Positions 1 through 9,147 of a stretch of 64,000 nt of DNA are shown in pieces. The stretch's first letter is position 1. Each line of letters opens with the position of its first letter. The translations under genes and the position numbers were made by a program. The notes under the pieces are model-generated. The model made no database searches. It was not told where the DNA came from and saw only the letters and a list, made by a program, of their open reading frames with translations. This DNA is from Dyadobacter linearis (lineage in GTDB: Bacteria > Bacteroidota > Bacteroidia > Cytophagales > Spirosomataceae): positions 248,001-312,000 of the forward strand of contig NZ_CAJRAU010000007.1 of assembly GCF_907165045.1 (NCBI RefSeq), read 5' to 3'.

Positions 1-902
1 TTCGGACAGGAATGGTCAATGCGGCAAAGGCCCTTTGCGGCAATCAGAACGGGGTGCTGGTGCAGCAGGTTGAAAACGCGTGGAAAGCAGTGAATGTGGG
101 AGCAGCTACCCAGTCCGTCATTTCCGGTCCTGATCACCTTTGTCCGAATGCCACTTACACGATTGCAAATCTGCCCGCTGGCTCCACCGTGGCCTGGGTA
201 AGCAGCAATGCCGCCGGGGTTACCATCAGCAATGCAGGTGCTGCGGCGCGTGTCGGGAATTTTCATGGAAATGTTACCCTGACGGCCACAGTCTCGGGTG
301 GCTGCGGAAAGCTGGTGCTGACAAAAGCCATCAGTGTCGGCAAGCCCGTCGCAACAAATATTGCCATCAATGCACCAGACAAGTGCGCAGGTACAAGCCA
401 GCTCGTGGTAGCGACTACAAAAGGCAATCCTACGAATATGAAGTGGTCTGTCACCAGCGGAAACGCCCCGAATGCTTCTCTGAGTGATTTTGCAAATGGT
501 AGTGCCTCTTTTTTTACCAATACGCCAGACTGTTACGGATTGACACTTAGTATGACCAATACCTGCGGGGCTGCCACGACCGGAACGACCATTTGTATAG
601 ACAATTGCTTTGCCGGGAGTAAAGTATATCCCAACCCGGCCAGGGACCTGGTGACGATCGAATTTGAGCACGTTGAAAGTCTTCACGCGTTACCCGAGCA
701 GATTCACTTGTATTCCGAGCATTCGACCGTGCCGGTCAGGTCGATATCTATCAGGGAAGTTTTTGAGAACAGGGGTTTTAAGGACGGTAATAAGATAGCG
801 TTTCGTGTAAGTGACCTGCCCAGAGGTATCTATTTTGTGCACATTATTCCGGGCAAGAACTCGGGGCAGAAGCCGGAGCACATCAGGATTGTTTTGGAAT
901 AA
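1..902 (+). CDS. C-terminal part of secreted M4-like metallopeptidase with T9SS sorting domain (5' truncated)
   Basis: The reading frame is open from the window edge, so the gene starts upstream. The first residues (VNAAKALCG... then VENAWKAVNVG) resemble the last helices of thermolysin-family (M4) peptidases, which end in a similar 'AAxxLYG...V..AW.AVGV' pattern. A PKD/Ig-like beta domain follows (roughly residues 35-110 of the visible part, with paired cysteines), then a second Cys-rich beta stretch. The C-terminus is a type A T9SS sorting domain, starting at KVYPNPARDLVTIEF and ending in GIYFVHI...RIVLE. The protein is therefore probably exported, crosses the outer membrane by T9SS and is attached to or released from the surface. 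The catalytic HExxH part lies outside the window, so the protease call rests only on the C-terminal helices. Confidence 0.7.
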   Translation, partial: RTGMVNAAKALCGNQNGVLVQQVENAWKAVNVGAATQSVISGPDHLCPNATYTIANLPAGSTVAWVSSNAAGVTISNAGAAARVGNFHGNVTLTATVSGGCGKLVLTKAISVGKPVATNIAINAPDKCAGTSQLVVATTKGNPTNMKWSVTSGNAPNASLSDFANGSASFFTNTPDCYGLTLSMTNTCGAATTGTTICIDNCFAGSKVYPNPARDLVTIEFEHVESLHALPEQIHLYSEHSTVPVRSISIREVFENRGFKDGNKIAFRVSDLPRGIYFVHIIPGKNSGQKPEHIRIVLE

Positions 903-942
903 AATAGTTGATAACCAGCCTGATCCTTCGCTACTTGACTGG

Positions 943-2472
943 TTAAATGGCCACAGGATAAGTGGGGTCGTCGATGATATTTACCTCAATAACATCACCC
1001 GCATTGCGGAGCAGCCGGCGGCAATCGGGGCTGAGGTGTTTTAAAAGGACTTTTTTACCAGCTTTCTGGTATCTGCCGGTGATCTTGTTTAATGCATCAA
1101 TACCCGACATATCTGCAACGCGGCTTTCGGAAAAATCGATGATCACTTCCTGTGGATCTATTGCTACATCAAACTTTTCGCTGAATGCAGCCACGGAACC
1201 AAAGAAAAGCGGGCCGTAAATCTTGTAGGTTTTGACGCCGTTTGCATCCACAGACTTGTGCGCGCGGATCCTTTTCGCACTTTCCCATGCAAATACAAGG
1301 GCGGAGATGATCACACCGATCAGTACAGCCAGCGCAAGGTTATGCAGGTAAATCGTGATCGCTGCGACCAGAATCCCTACGAATACATCCTGTTTGGGCA
1401 TTTTATTGATGATCCTGAAACTGATCCATTCGAAAGTACCAATCGCCACCATGATCATTACACCCGTCAATGCGGCCATCGGGACCAGCTCGATCACCGG
1501 CGCGGCGACAAGGATAATTGTCAGGATCGTTAATGCAGCGATGATACCGGACAACCTGGCGCGAGCCCCGGCAGAAAGGTTGACCAGCGTTTGGGCGATC
1601 ATCGGGCAGCCGCCCATTCCGTAGAAAAAACCGTTCAGAATGTTCGCACTTCCCTGGGCAATGCATTCCCGGTTTCCGTTTCCGCGCGTCGCAGTGATCT
1701 CGTCAACCAGATTGAGTGTCAATAGTCCCTCCGTCAAACCCACGCCGCCCATGATCAGTGCGTAGGGGAAGATAATTTGCAGGGTAGCAAGGTTCAAAGG
1801 TACCTGCGGAATGTGAAATGGAGGAAACCCGCCACCGACCGACGCAATATCCCGTACTGTTTTGGTATCAATATTAAAACCCCAGACCACAGCAAAAACG
1901 ACCAGGATCGCGACGAGCGAAGGTGGAATCGCTTCGGTGAATTTTGGCAACAATACGATGATCGCGACAGTGAGCAGCACCAGTGCGGCCATAATGAGCA
2001 GCGGGGTGCCGGTAAGCCACGTTGTTTCTCCGTTCACTACGGTTTTAAATTGTTCCAGCTGCGACATGAAAATGACGACTGCGAGCCCGTTCACGAAACC
2101 ATACATCACGGGCTGCGGCACGAGCCGGACAAATTTGCCCAGTTTAAAAACCCCTACCAATATCTGCATAACCCCCGCAAGCGCCACAGCCGCGAAAACA
2201 TACTCAATACCATGCGACTGCATTAATGCGATCAGCACGATCACCGTGGCACCCGCGCCGCCGGAGATCAGCCCGGGCCGGCCTCCGAAAATAGCAGTGA
2301 CCAAACCCATGATAAATGCAGCATACAAACCCACCAACGGCGGCAAACCGGCCAGAATCGAGAAAGAAAGCGACTCGGGCATCATGGTCATCGCGACCGT
2401 GAGACCGGCGAGAATTTCAGTTTTATAATCTATCTTTTGCGTAAAATCAAAAAAATTCAAGTAACCTTTCAT
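943..2472 (-). CDS. SulP family inorganic anion transporter with STAS domain
   Basis: The 509-residue protein has about 10-12 hydrophobic segments over residues 1-400 and a cytoplasmic STAS domain over about 415-509. The N-terminal signature PESLSFSILAGLPPLVGLY is the SulP/SLC26 motif in TM1-2, and GGCPMIAQT is another conserved family segment. In the STAS domain, DMSGIDAL matches the anti-anti-sigma-like phosphoacceptor loop. Members move sulfate, bicarbonate or other small anions across the inner membrane, commonly with Na+ or H+. The substrate cannot be read from sequence; the rather compact length is also seen in bicarbonate transporters of this family. It is transcribed divergently from the potassium channel gene at 2604. 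Confidence 0.9.
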   Translation of the reverse strand: MKGYLNFFDFTQKIDYKTEILAGLTVAMTMMPESLSFSILAGLPPLVGLYAAFIMGLVTAIFGGRPGLISGGAGATVIVLIALMQSHGIEYVFAAVALAGVMQILVGVFKLGKFVRLVPQPVMYGFVNGLAVVIFMSQLEQFKTVVNGETTWLTGTPLLIMAALVLLTVAIIVLLPKFTEAIPPSLVAILVVFAVVWGFNIDTKTVRDIASVGGGFPPFHIPQVPLNLATLQIIFPYALIMGGVGLTEGLLTLNLVDEITATRGNGNRECIAQGSANILNGFFYGMGGCPMIAQTLVNLSAGARARLSGIIAALTILTIILVAAPVIELVPMAALTGVMIMVAIGTFEWISFRIINKMPKQDVFVGILVAAITIYLHNLALAVLIGVIISALVFAWESAKRIRAHKSVDANGVKTYKIYGPLFFGSVAAFSEKFDVAIDPQEVIIDFSESRVADMSGIDALNKITGRYQKAGKKVLLKHLSPDCRRLLRNAGDVIEVNIIDDPTYPVAI

Positions 2473-2603
2473 TACAGGACTATCATGGATTCGGGCGGAA
2501 TGTATTTTCCTAATTCAAAGGAAGCCGGAATAGTGGCGATGACAAAACATTCATCGTATTATTGCGCAGAAACAACCGTCACAAACTAGCTTCCCGCAAT
2601 GGA

Positions 2604-4373
2604 ATGGATGAAAAAGTAAGGTATCTGCGTAAATTGCTGGACTATATCCTGCTCGGAATGAGCTTGCTATGTTGCATTGTGATCATTTTTCACCTGGGTT
2701 ACAATACCAATACGGATATCGAGCGGCAAACCAACCGCATTCTCGAATGGTGTTTTCTGTTTTTCGCCCTGGCACTTTGTGTAAAAACCGTCACCGCATT
2801 TAAAAGTAAATCGTCGGTCATAGCCCGGGTCGGGGAGGCGATCCTGTTCCTTTATTTTGTGGGAGTGATCGTGGCCGACAGCTACTATTTTGCAGGAAAG
2901 GATGGTACCGAGCTTGTGAAACCGGAATGGATGTTCCTGGGCATTTTCGCCATTTTTATTATAGAGATTTCAAAACAAACGCTCTTTTTCGACCAGTTCT
3001 ATTTCAATCCGACGCTGCTTTTTGTGCTCAGTTTCCTGCTTCTGATCCTGATCGGCACGGCGCTTTTACTTTTACCCAAATCCACTCATAACCAGCAGCT
3101 CAATTTCGTAGATGCGCTCTTCCTCGCAACGAGCGCGGTTTGCATTACGGGCTTGTCGGTGGTTGATATTGCCTCTGAGTTTACGCGGTTCGGTCAAATG
3201 ATCATGCTCATCCTGGTGCAGATCGGCGGGTTGGGGATTATGACATTTACAGGCTTTTTCGGCTACTTTTTTTCAGGAGGTTTTTCGTATAAAAATCAGC
3301 TGATGTTTACCGAGCTGATTGGCGAAAACAAGGTCAGTTCCGTTATTTCAACACTATATAAGATCATTTTAGTAACCTTTTTCTTTGAGATCATGGGCGG
3401 CGTGCTCATTTACCTGAGCCTCGATCCTGATACTTTTGAAAGCAGCGCGGAGCAACTTTATTTCACCGTTTTCCACGCAGTTAATGCTTTTTGTAATGCA
3501 GGATTTTCCACGGTGCCCAATGGACTGCACAATGAGGCCCTCCGTTTTAACTATGAATTGCAGCTTTCTGTGATCATGCTTTATGTCATGGGCGGGCTGG
3601 GGTTTGGTATTATTTTTAATTCGTATGAATTCATCAGGCGCTGGGCTTTGAATATCTACCACAAAGTCAGGTTCGGGCGGCATTTTTCGCACCGGGCGGG
3701 CGTGATCGCATTCAATTCGAAGTTAATCGCCTACACTACTTTCTTCCTAATACTTTTCGGACTGATCGTTGTTTTTATCCTGGAATTCAACCACACGCTT
3801 TTGCAGCATGAAAGTTACTTTGGGAAATTTGTGACTGCATTATTTATAGGTACCAGTCCACGCTCGTCAGGTTTTAATACCGTAATGATGAGTGAACTGG
3901 CTTTTCCGACAGTTATGCTGATACTTTTATTAATGTGGATAGGAGCAGCGCCGGGCTCGACGGGCGGCGGGATCAAAGTGACCACTTTTGCGGTTGCGAC
4001 GCTTAATATCCTCAGTCTGGCAAGGGGTAAGGACAGGATTGAGGTTTTTGGCAGAAAAGTCTCTGACAATTCCGTGTCCCGGGCGCTGGGTATCATTTCG
4101 CTTTCGCTCATTTTCCTGGGTCTGGCCATATTCATGCTTTCTATTACGGACCCCGACAAAAACCTGCTTTCGCTCGCATTTGAGACATTTTCGGCTTACA
4201 GTACTACTGGCCTCAGTCTGGGCGTTACGCCTGAGCTGAGCAATGCGGGCCGGTTGGTGATCATTTTGACTATGTTTGTCGGCAGGGTAGGGTCGCTCAC
4301 CCTGCTCGTCGCATTCGTGCGGAAAGCGAAGCCGAAAAATTACCAGCTGCCCGAAGAACAAATGAATTTTTAA
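2604..4373 (+). CDS. TrkH/KtrB-type potassium channel subunit
   Basis: This is the membrane pore subunit of a K+ uptake system, 589 residues from the chosen ATG. An upstream in-frame TTG at 2562 would add 14 polar residues; I prefer ATG (MDEKVRYLRKLL). The pattern of repeated M1-P-M2 units is visible through the selectivity-filter-like loops TSAVCITGLSV, NAFCNAGFST, GTSPRSSGFNTV and SAYSTTGLSLG, and the gate-loop segment GSTGGGIKVTT. The N-terminus carries extra membrane segments, as in many Bacteroidota TrkH proteins. It lies 11 bp upstream of the RCK-domain gene, so the two almost certainly form a two-gene operon for a Ktr/Trk complex. Confidence 0.93.
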   Translation: MDEKVRYLRKLLDYILLGMSLLCCIVIIFHLGYNTNTDIERQTNRILEWCFLFFALALCVKTVTAFKSKSSVIARVGEAILFLYFVGVIVADSYYFAGKDGTELVKPEWMFLGIFAIFIIEISKQTLFFDQFYFNPTLLFVLSFLLLILIGTALLLLPKSTHNQQLNFVDALFLATSAVCITGLSVVDIASEFTRFGQMIMLILVQIGGLGIMTFTGFFGYFFSGGFSYKNQLMFTELIGENKVSSVISTLYKIILVTFFFEIMGGVLIYLSLDPDTFESSAEQLYFTVFHAVNAFCNAGFSTVPNGLHNEALRFNYELQLSVIMLYVMGGLGFGIIFNSYEFIRRWALNIYHKVRFGRHFSHRAGVIAFNSKLIAYTTFFLILFGLIVVFILEFNHTLLQHESYFGKFVTALFIGTSPRSSGFNTVMMSELAFPTVMLILLLMWIGAAPGSTGGGIKVTTFAVATLNILSLARGKDRIEVFGRKVSDNSVSRALGIISLSLIFLGLAIFMLSITDPDKNLLSLAFETFSAYSTTGLSLGVTPELSNAGRLVIILTMFVGRVGSLTLLVAFVRKAKPKNYQLPEEQMNF

Positions 4374-4384
4374 AACCGAACACA

Positions 4385-5062
4385 ATGAAATACATCATAT
4401 TAGGATTGGGAAGTTTTGGTAAATCCCTCGCGACCCGGCTCACGGAACTGGGCCACGAAACGATCGGCGTCGATAATAATATGCAGAAAGTGGAACAGCT
4501 GAAAGACCGGATCACGCACACGGTGTGCATGGACTGTACCGATAAAAGCGCAGTAAGCTCGCTCCCGTTGCGTGACGCCGATTCGGTGATCGTCGCGATC
4601 GGGGAAAACGAAGGTTCGTCCTTGCTGGCGACTGCATTATTGAAACAGTTGGGTGTAAAAAAGATCATCGGCCGGGTAGTTTCCGATCTGCAAAAAACGG
4701 TACTCGAAGCGATGGATATTGAAGAATACATCCTGCCCGAAGAAGAATCCGCAGAAAGGCTCGCCATGCGGCTCGACAATTCGGGTATCGTCGATTCTTT
4801 CAAGGTTTCGGATAAATACAGCATTATTGAAACCAAGGTACCTGCCCGTTACATTGGCAAAACACTCGCCGAGGCCGACCTCACAAACCAGTATAATGTG
4901 ATCGTACTCACGGTATTAACACTTTCAAAAGGTTCTGAAAACGGTTTGGCAAGAATATTCAAAAGAGCTTCCGGCATTGCCACGCCGAATACCGTCATGC
5001 GCGAAAATGAAGTGCTGGTATTGTTTGGTGAATTAAAAGATATTGAAAAACTGATGCACTAA
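4385..5062 (+). CDS. TrkA/KtrA-type RCK regulatory subunit of K+ channel
   Basis: The cytoplasmic, nucleotide-binding regulator of the channel encoded immediately upstream has 225 residues. RCK_N is a Rossmann fold beginning MKYIILGLGSFGKSLA (the GxGxFG nucleotide loop); the second strand ends in the acidic pair GVDNN, and VIVAIGENEGSSLLAT is the next conserved segment. RCK_C follows from about residue 140 (SIIETKVPARYIGKTLAEADL) and ends in VLFGELKDIEKLM. The single RCK_N/RCK_C arrangement fits KtrA, which forms an octameric ring gating the pore by ATP/ADP or NAD(H). Spacing to the pore gene is 11 bp. Confidence 0.93.
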   Translation: MKYIILGLGSFGKSLATRLTELGHETIGVDNNMQKVEQLKDRITHTVCMDCTDKSAVSSLPLRDADSVIVAIGENEGSSLLATALLKQLGVKKIIGRVVSDLQKTVLEAMDIEEYILPEEESAERLAMRLDNSGIVDSFKVSDKYSIIETKVPARYIGKTLAEADLTNQYNVIVLTVLTLSKGSENGLARIFKRASGIATPNTVMRENEVLVLFGELKDIEKLMH

Positions 5063-5130
5063 AATGGTTAAAAACTGCCGACCCAGGACTTAGAAATATA
5101 TATTCAGGATTTTGGTTCCCGGCGGTTGGT

Positions 5131-6327
5131 ATGGTTGGTCTTTTCAAATTTTCGAGGTTTTCTCTGCTGCTGTTGTTAGTGCTGGCTTCGCTGGGCTGGG
5201 CGTGCGGTAATAATCAGGAATCTTCCAAACCAAAGCGTAAGCCGAAAATTGAATCCCTCGCCGACCTGGGCGCATTGCCAAAATATGTAACTGATCCGCC
5301 CGGAAATCCAACCAGTCCTGAGAAAGTGAAGCTCGGTCGCCTCCTGTTTTTTGATCCTATTTTATCCGGAAGTAAAGACGTAGCCTGCGCCACCTGCCAC
5401 CAGCCCGAGTTCAGTTACGCCGAGTTCCTCGAAACTTCAATAGGAGTGGGTGGAATGGGAAGAGGATCAAAACGCTTTTTCCTCGACCCGAACGATATTC
5501 CTTTCGTCAAAAGAAATTCACAAAGTATCCTGAACGTCGCATTCAACGGCATTCGAAATGGAGAAACCTATCATCCCGATTCGGCGGCAATGTTCTGGGA
5601 CTTGCGAACCAAAGGTCTGGAAGAGCAGGCACTTTTCCCGATCCGTACATTTGAAGAAATGCGCGGGCACGGTTACGAAGAGGATAAGGTGGTGGATGAT
5701 ATCGTGAAAAGGATCAAGGCGATCCCCGAATACCGCAGCCTGTTCGCAGCTGCATTCGGCGGGCAAAGTGATCCTGTCAATGCAGGTAACCTGGCCAAAG
5801 CGATCGCGTCGTACGAAAGAACGCTCATCGCTAATAACTCCCGCTTCGACCAGTATATGCGGGGTGACAGCAGCGCGCTGACCACGGGAGAAAAAGAAGG
5901 ACTGAATTTATTTCTGAAAGCCGGCTGCGCCAAATGCCATTCCGGTCCGATGTTCTCGGATTTCAAGCTGCATACTCTCGGCGTACCCGACACACCGAAC
6001 CGGCCAGAAACAGACGCGGGCGGCGACAATAACTACGGATTCCGTACACCTACCCTGCGTAATCTGCGCTACACAAGCCCCTACATGCACAGCGGGGCAT
6101 TCAAAACGCTGGATCAGGTTATGCTTTTTTACGAAGACCTGACCGGCGGAAAGATCGAAAACCCGAAAGTGGAAATGTACCAGATGGATTCCCTCGTGAG
6201 CCAGATCAATGTGAAATTCAAGGATATTGACCGCATCGTAGAGTTCCTCAATTCCCTCAACGATGAATCTTTTGACAAAAGTATCCCCGAAAAGGTACCC
6301 AGCGGGCTGCCTGTTTCGGGGATGTGA
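5131..6327 (+). CDS. Di-heme cytochrome c peroxidase (MauG/CcpA family) lipoprotein
   Basis: The N-terminus is a lipoprotein signal peptide with lipobox LGWAC, so the mature protein should be lipid-anchored outside the inner membrane. Two c-type heme sites are visible: CATCH at residues 86-90 and CAKCH at 266-270, in the spacing of the bacterial di-heme peroxidase family. Conserved segments LGRLLFFDPILSGS, NAFKALxx-like FRTPTLRNL and PYMHSGAFKTLDQV are typical. The family reduces H2O2 with electrons from a c-type cytochrome or carries out MauG-like oxidations. It sits 68 bp downstream of the potassium regulator on the same strand, but a functional link is not obvious. Its 3' end faces the minus-strand VCBS gene 15 bp away. 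Confidence 0.92.
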   Translation: MVGLFKFSRFSLLLLLVLASLGWACGNNQESSKPKRKPKIESLADLGALPKYVTDPPGNPTSPEKVKLGRLLFFDPILSGSKDVACATCHQPEFSYAEFLETSIGVGGMGRGSKRFFLDPNDIPFVKRNSQSILNVAFNGIRNGETYHPDSAAMFWDLRTKGLEEQALFPIRTFEEMRGHGYEEDKVVDDIVKRIKAIPEYRSLFAAAFGGQSDPVNAGNLAKAIASYERTLIANNSRFDQYMRGDSSALTTGEKEGLNLFLKAGCAKCHSGPMFSDFKLHTLGVPDTPNRPETDAGGDNNYGFRTPTLRNLRYTSPYMHSGAFKTLDQVMLFYEDLTGGKIENPKVEMYQMDSLVSQINVKFKDIDRIVEFLNSLNDESFDKSIPEKVPSGLPVSGM

Positions 6328-6342
6328 CAGAAACTGAATATT

Positions 6343-7509
6343 TCAGTTTCCCATATTAAAAAATACCGCCAGCCCGTCTTTTCCGGCCACGATAATGTCT
6401 TTTCTGCCGCTTCCGGTCAGGTCGGCGATATCAAAATAAACGCCTATTCCCTTGCCTACGCCATAAGGTCCGTGTGAAATGATCTGCTTCACAAATGCCT
6501 CGCCATTCCATTTGAAATAATATAAACCTACCAGGTCCTTTTCGCCCGGATCACCGCCGTTATGAGCGCGGTACCGCTTTCCGGTCATCAGTTCCTTCAC
6601 GCCGTCGCCATCCAGATCCACCCATGCCAGCGAGTGAAATTGCGAAGTATAGGGATCAATGCTGTGTTTTGCCCAGGTAATCTTGCCGGCAGCATCTTTC
6701 TTTTGCTCATACCAATGCAGCCCGTAACTATGCGCCTGGCCCACGATCACGTCATTTTTTCCATCGCCATTTACATCAGCCACAATAATAGGCACACTCG
6801 CGTCGCCGAAATTAAAATCGTTGTGCGCAATCCATTTGTCTTTCATCACATTCTTGGGCGCTTCAAGCCAGCCGGTACTGATGATAATATCGCCGCGTCC
6901 GTCGCCATTGATATCTCCAAAACCAAGTCCGTGATCCTGCTTGTCCGCAATCTGTACTTTGGTGAATTTGCCGGTACCTTTTCCGCTCTGGTCTCTTTCC
7001 AGTTTGTAAAATTTCAGGGGTTGGTTGGGGTTATTGGGCACAATTTCGAGCTGGCCGTCATTGTCAATATCCCACGCCTGGCCGGTTTCAACATTTCCGG
7101 TTTCGTCGATCAAATGGTCGGTCCACGGTTTGTCATTTCCCGGATTCTCCCGCCACAGCAGCGATTTGTTGAACCAGCCGCCGGTCACAATATCCATTTT
7201 TCCATCCCCGTTCACATCCATTGGTACAGTCAGGAACTCGTCCCAATATTCGCCGTGGCGTTTTACATCGCCCAGGTAGGCCCGGTCGAAAAACTCAGGG
7301 CCTTTATACCAATATGAACCCGAAACAATATCCAGCTTCCCGTCATTATTGACGTCAAAAACCGCTACCGATTCAAAGCTTTCCGAAGCGATCATCTTCT
7401 TTTCAAAGCGGAGCGGCGTCTGGCCTTTCACGTCCTGCGCCTGACTCTGGTTGGCTCCGAAAGCGCTGGCAACGAGCAGAAAGCAACAGGTGTTTTTTAA
7501 TAAATGCAT
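6343..7509 (-). CDS. Secreted FG-GAP/VCBS repeat protein, last gene of SusCD locus 1
   Basis: A 388-residue exported protein with a signal peptide (about 1-24, ending SQAQ) followed by about six beta-propeller blades. Each blade carries a calcium-loop motif of the DxNxDGxxD type: DVNNDGKLD, DVNGDGKMD, DIDNDGQLE, DINGDGRGD, DVNGDGKND and DLDGDGVKE. This is the FG-GAP/VCBS fold found in integrin heads and many Bacteroidota surface proteins. No catalytic motif is evident, so a ligand- or glycan-binding accessory role is an inference from its place 111 bp downstream of the SusD gene on the same strand. It could also be a lyase-like propeller of unknown activity. Confidence 0.82.
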   Translation of the reverse strand: MHLLKNTCCFLLVASAFGANQSQAQDVKGQTPLRFEKKMIASESFESVAVFDVNNDGKLDIVSGSYWYKGPEFFDRAYLGDVKRHGEYWDEFLTVPMDVNGDGKMDIVTGGWFNKSLLWRENPGNDKPWTDHLIDETGNVETGQAWDIDNDGQLEIVPNNPNQPLKFYKLERDQSGKGTGKFTKVQIADKQDHGLGFGDINGDGRGDIIISTGWLEAPKNVMKDKWIAHNDFNFGDASVPIIVADVNGDGKNDVIVGQAHSYGLHWYEQKKDAAGKITWAKHSIDPYTSQFHSLAWVDLDGDGVKELMTGKRYRAHNGGDPGEKDLVGLYYFKWNGEAFVKQIISHGPYGVGKGIGVYFDIADLTGSGRKDIIVAGKDGLAVFFNMGN

Positions 7510-7620
7510 AGTAATTAGGCTAGGTGATAATGGAATGATTTCAGTTGATAAATTAAGCGGCAGGAACCAGTTGGTCCCCGCCGCCGGGTTCAGGGTTTAG
7601 GAAATAAGTCGGCCGGTCTA

Positions 7621-9114
7621 TTAGTAGCCCGGGTTTTGTTGCAGATCGGGGTTTACTTGTATTTCAAGAAAAGGAATAGGGAAAAGCAATTTGTTCTGAT
7701 CGAGATTGTAAGTCGCCGCGGTCAGATAATAGTAAGCCGGGTTTGCTTTCAGTTTTGCACCATATGCATTCATCACTGCAATCGCATTGCCCGTTCTTAC
7801 CAGATCGATCCAGCGTTTGTTCTCGAAAGCCAGCTCAACGCGACGCTCTTTCAAAATCGCAGCCCGCAATGCAGCCTGGTCTTTCGCAGGCGAATCGGCG
7901 AGTCCCGCCCGCTTGCGCACCTGGTTGAGATAACCCGCCGCATCGGCAGTTTTACCCTGTTCGTTGGCTGATTCGGCCTGCATCAGCAGCACTTCCGCAT
8001 AACGGTACACCGGGAAATTCTGGTTGGTCTGCCCGTAAATCGAATGCGGGTACTGGTATTTTTTGATATAAGGCAAATTCACATAACTCGTGTCCGAAAC
8101 CTGCGACGGTCCTGTAATAAAACCGATCGACGCATTGAAACGCTTATCTTTCGTGCGGTCCTCGTAAGTCGCCAGCAGGTCTTCCGTCGGCGTGTTCCAG
8201 CCGGAGCCGGGAGCGGTTTGCGAGCCGGTCGGGCCTTTGGTGAACTGTGCGTGATTGACTGTCAGCGGAATGAAATAGTATGGGAAATAGCTATGCAAAC
8301 CCAGTGTAGTACCTTCCAGATACTGCGCTTCAAATACAGATTCCGCATTGTTTTTATTGTTCGGATCAAAAACGGAAGCATAATCTGCCAGCAGTGAATA
8401 TCCTGTCACTTTTGCTGACGCAGCTTCCGCCGCAGCCCAGTTTTTTTGATTAAGATAAACATCAGCTAAAAGCGTAAATGCCGCACCGGAAGTAGCTCTG
8501 CCTGGTTCCTGCGTGGCTTTGTTGGGTAAAAGTTCGCTGGCCTGGGTCGCATCCGAAATGATCTGTGCGTAGATCTGCTCCGCCGACGCGCGCGGCAGGG
8601 AGGCAGTACCCAGGTCAGAAGCCGGTTCCAGGTGCAGCGGAACGCCGCCGTAATATCTGACCAGATCAAAATAGGCCAATGCACGCAAAAAAAGCACCTG
8701 CCCTTTGAAATTAGCCAAAACTGCTGGGGCGAGACCTGAATCGTCGATCAATGCCAGCACCTGGTTAGCACGGGCGATCATGTCGAAATTGGAATAATAC
8801 TTGGACGCTGTGATCGAGTTTTCGGAACCGTTCACAAACTCATCAATCTCTTCGGGAATAGGGGAGCGGTAATCGATATTGTAAAAGAAATGGGTGTTGT
8901 CTGACCGCATTTCGCCCATCGCCCAGCCCGATTCATTATTATAAAGTGCCTGCAAAGGCGCATAAGTACCGTCGACGGCCTGTTTGAAATCTGATTCGGA
9001 TTCGAAAAAGTTGGAAGGTACTACTGCATTCTGAGGTTCTATATTTAAAAAATCACTGCACGAGCCGAGTACCACGGATATGACAAATATTGCTGATAGG
9101 GTCTTTGATTTCAT
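7621..9114 (-). CDS. SusD/RagB family outer-membrane nutrient-binding lipoprotein (locus 1)
   Basis: The 497-residue protein begins with a lipoprotein signal peptide (lipobox VLGSC near residue 19), followed by the SusD start pattern DFLNIEPQNAVVPSNFF. TPR-like helices carry FLRALAYFDLVRYYGGVPL, and the C-terminal half contains the SusD motif RYAEVLLMQAESANEQG and the ending LLFPIPFLEIQVNPDLQQNPGY. SusD proteins sit as a lid on the SusC barrel and deliver the ligand. The gene lies 33 bp downstream of its SusC partner. The substrate is unknown; no glycosidase or peptidase lies in the operon. Confidence 0.95.
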   Translation of the reverse strand: MKSKTLSAIFVISVVLGSCSDFLNIEPQNAVVPSNFFESESDFKQAVDGTYAPLQALYNNESGWAMGEMRSDNTHFFYNIDYRSPIPEEIDEFVNGSENSITASKYYSNFDMIARANQVLALIDDSGLAPAVLANFKGQVLFLRALAYFDLVRYYGGVPLHLEPASDLGTASLPRASAEQIYAQIISDATQASELLPNKATQEPGRATSGAAFTLLADVYLNQKNWAAAEAASAKVTGYSLLADYASVFDPNNKNNAESVFEAQYLEGTTLGLHSYFPYYFIPLTVNHAQFTKGPTGSQTAPGSGWNTPTEDLLATYEDRTKDKRFNASIGFITGPSQVSDTSYVNLPYIKKYQYPHSIYGQTNQNFPVYRYAEVLLMQAESANEQGKTADAAGYLNQVRKRAGLADSPAKDQAALRAAILKERRVELAFENKRWIDLVRTGNAIAVMNAYGAKLKANPAYYYLTAATYNLDQNKLLFPIPFLEIQVNPDLQQNPGY

Positions 9115-9147
9115 GACCTTCGTATTTTAATGATGATGTCCAAAAAT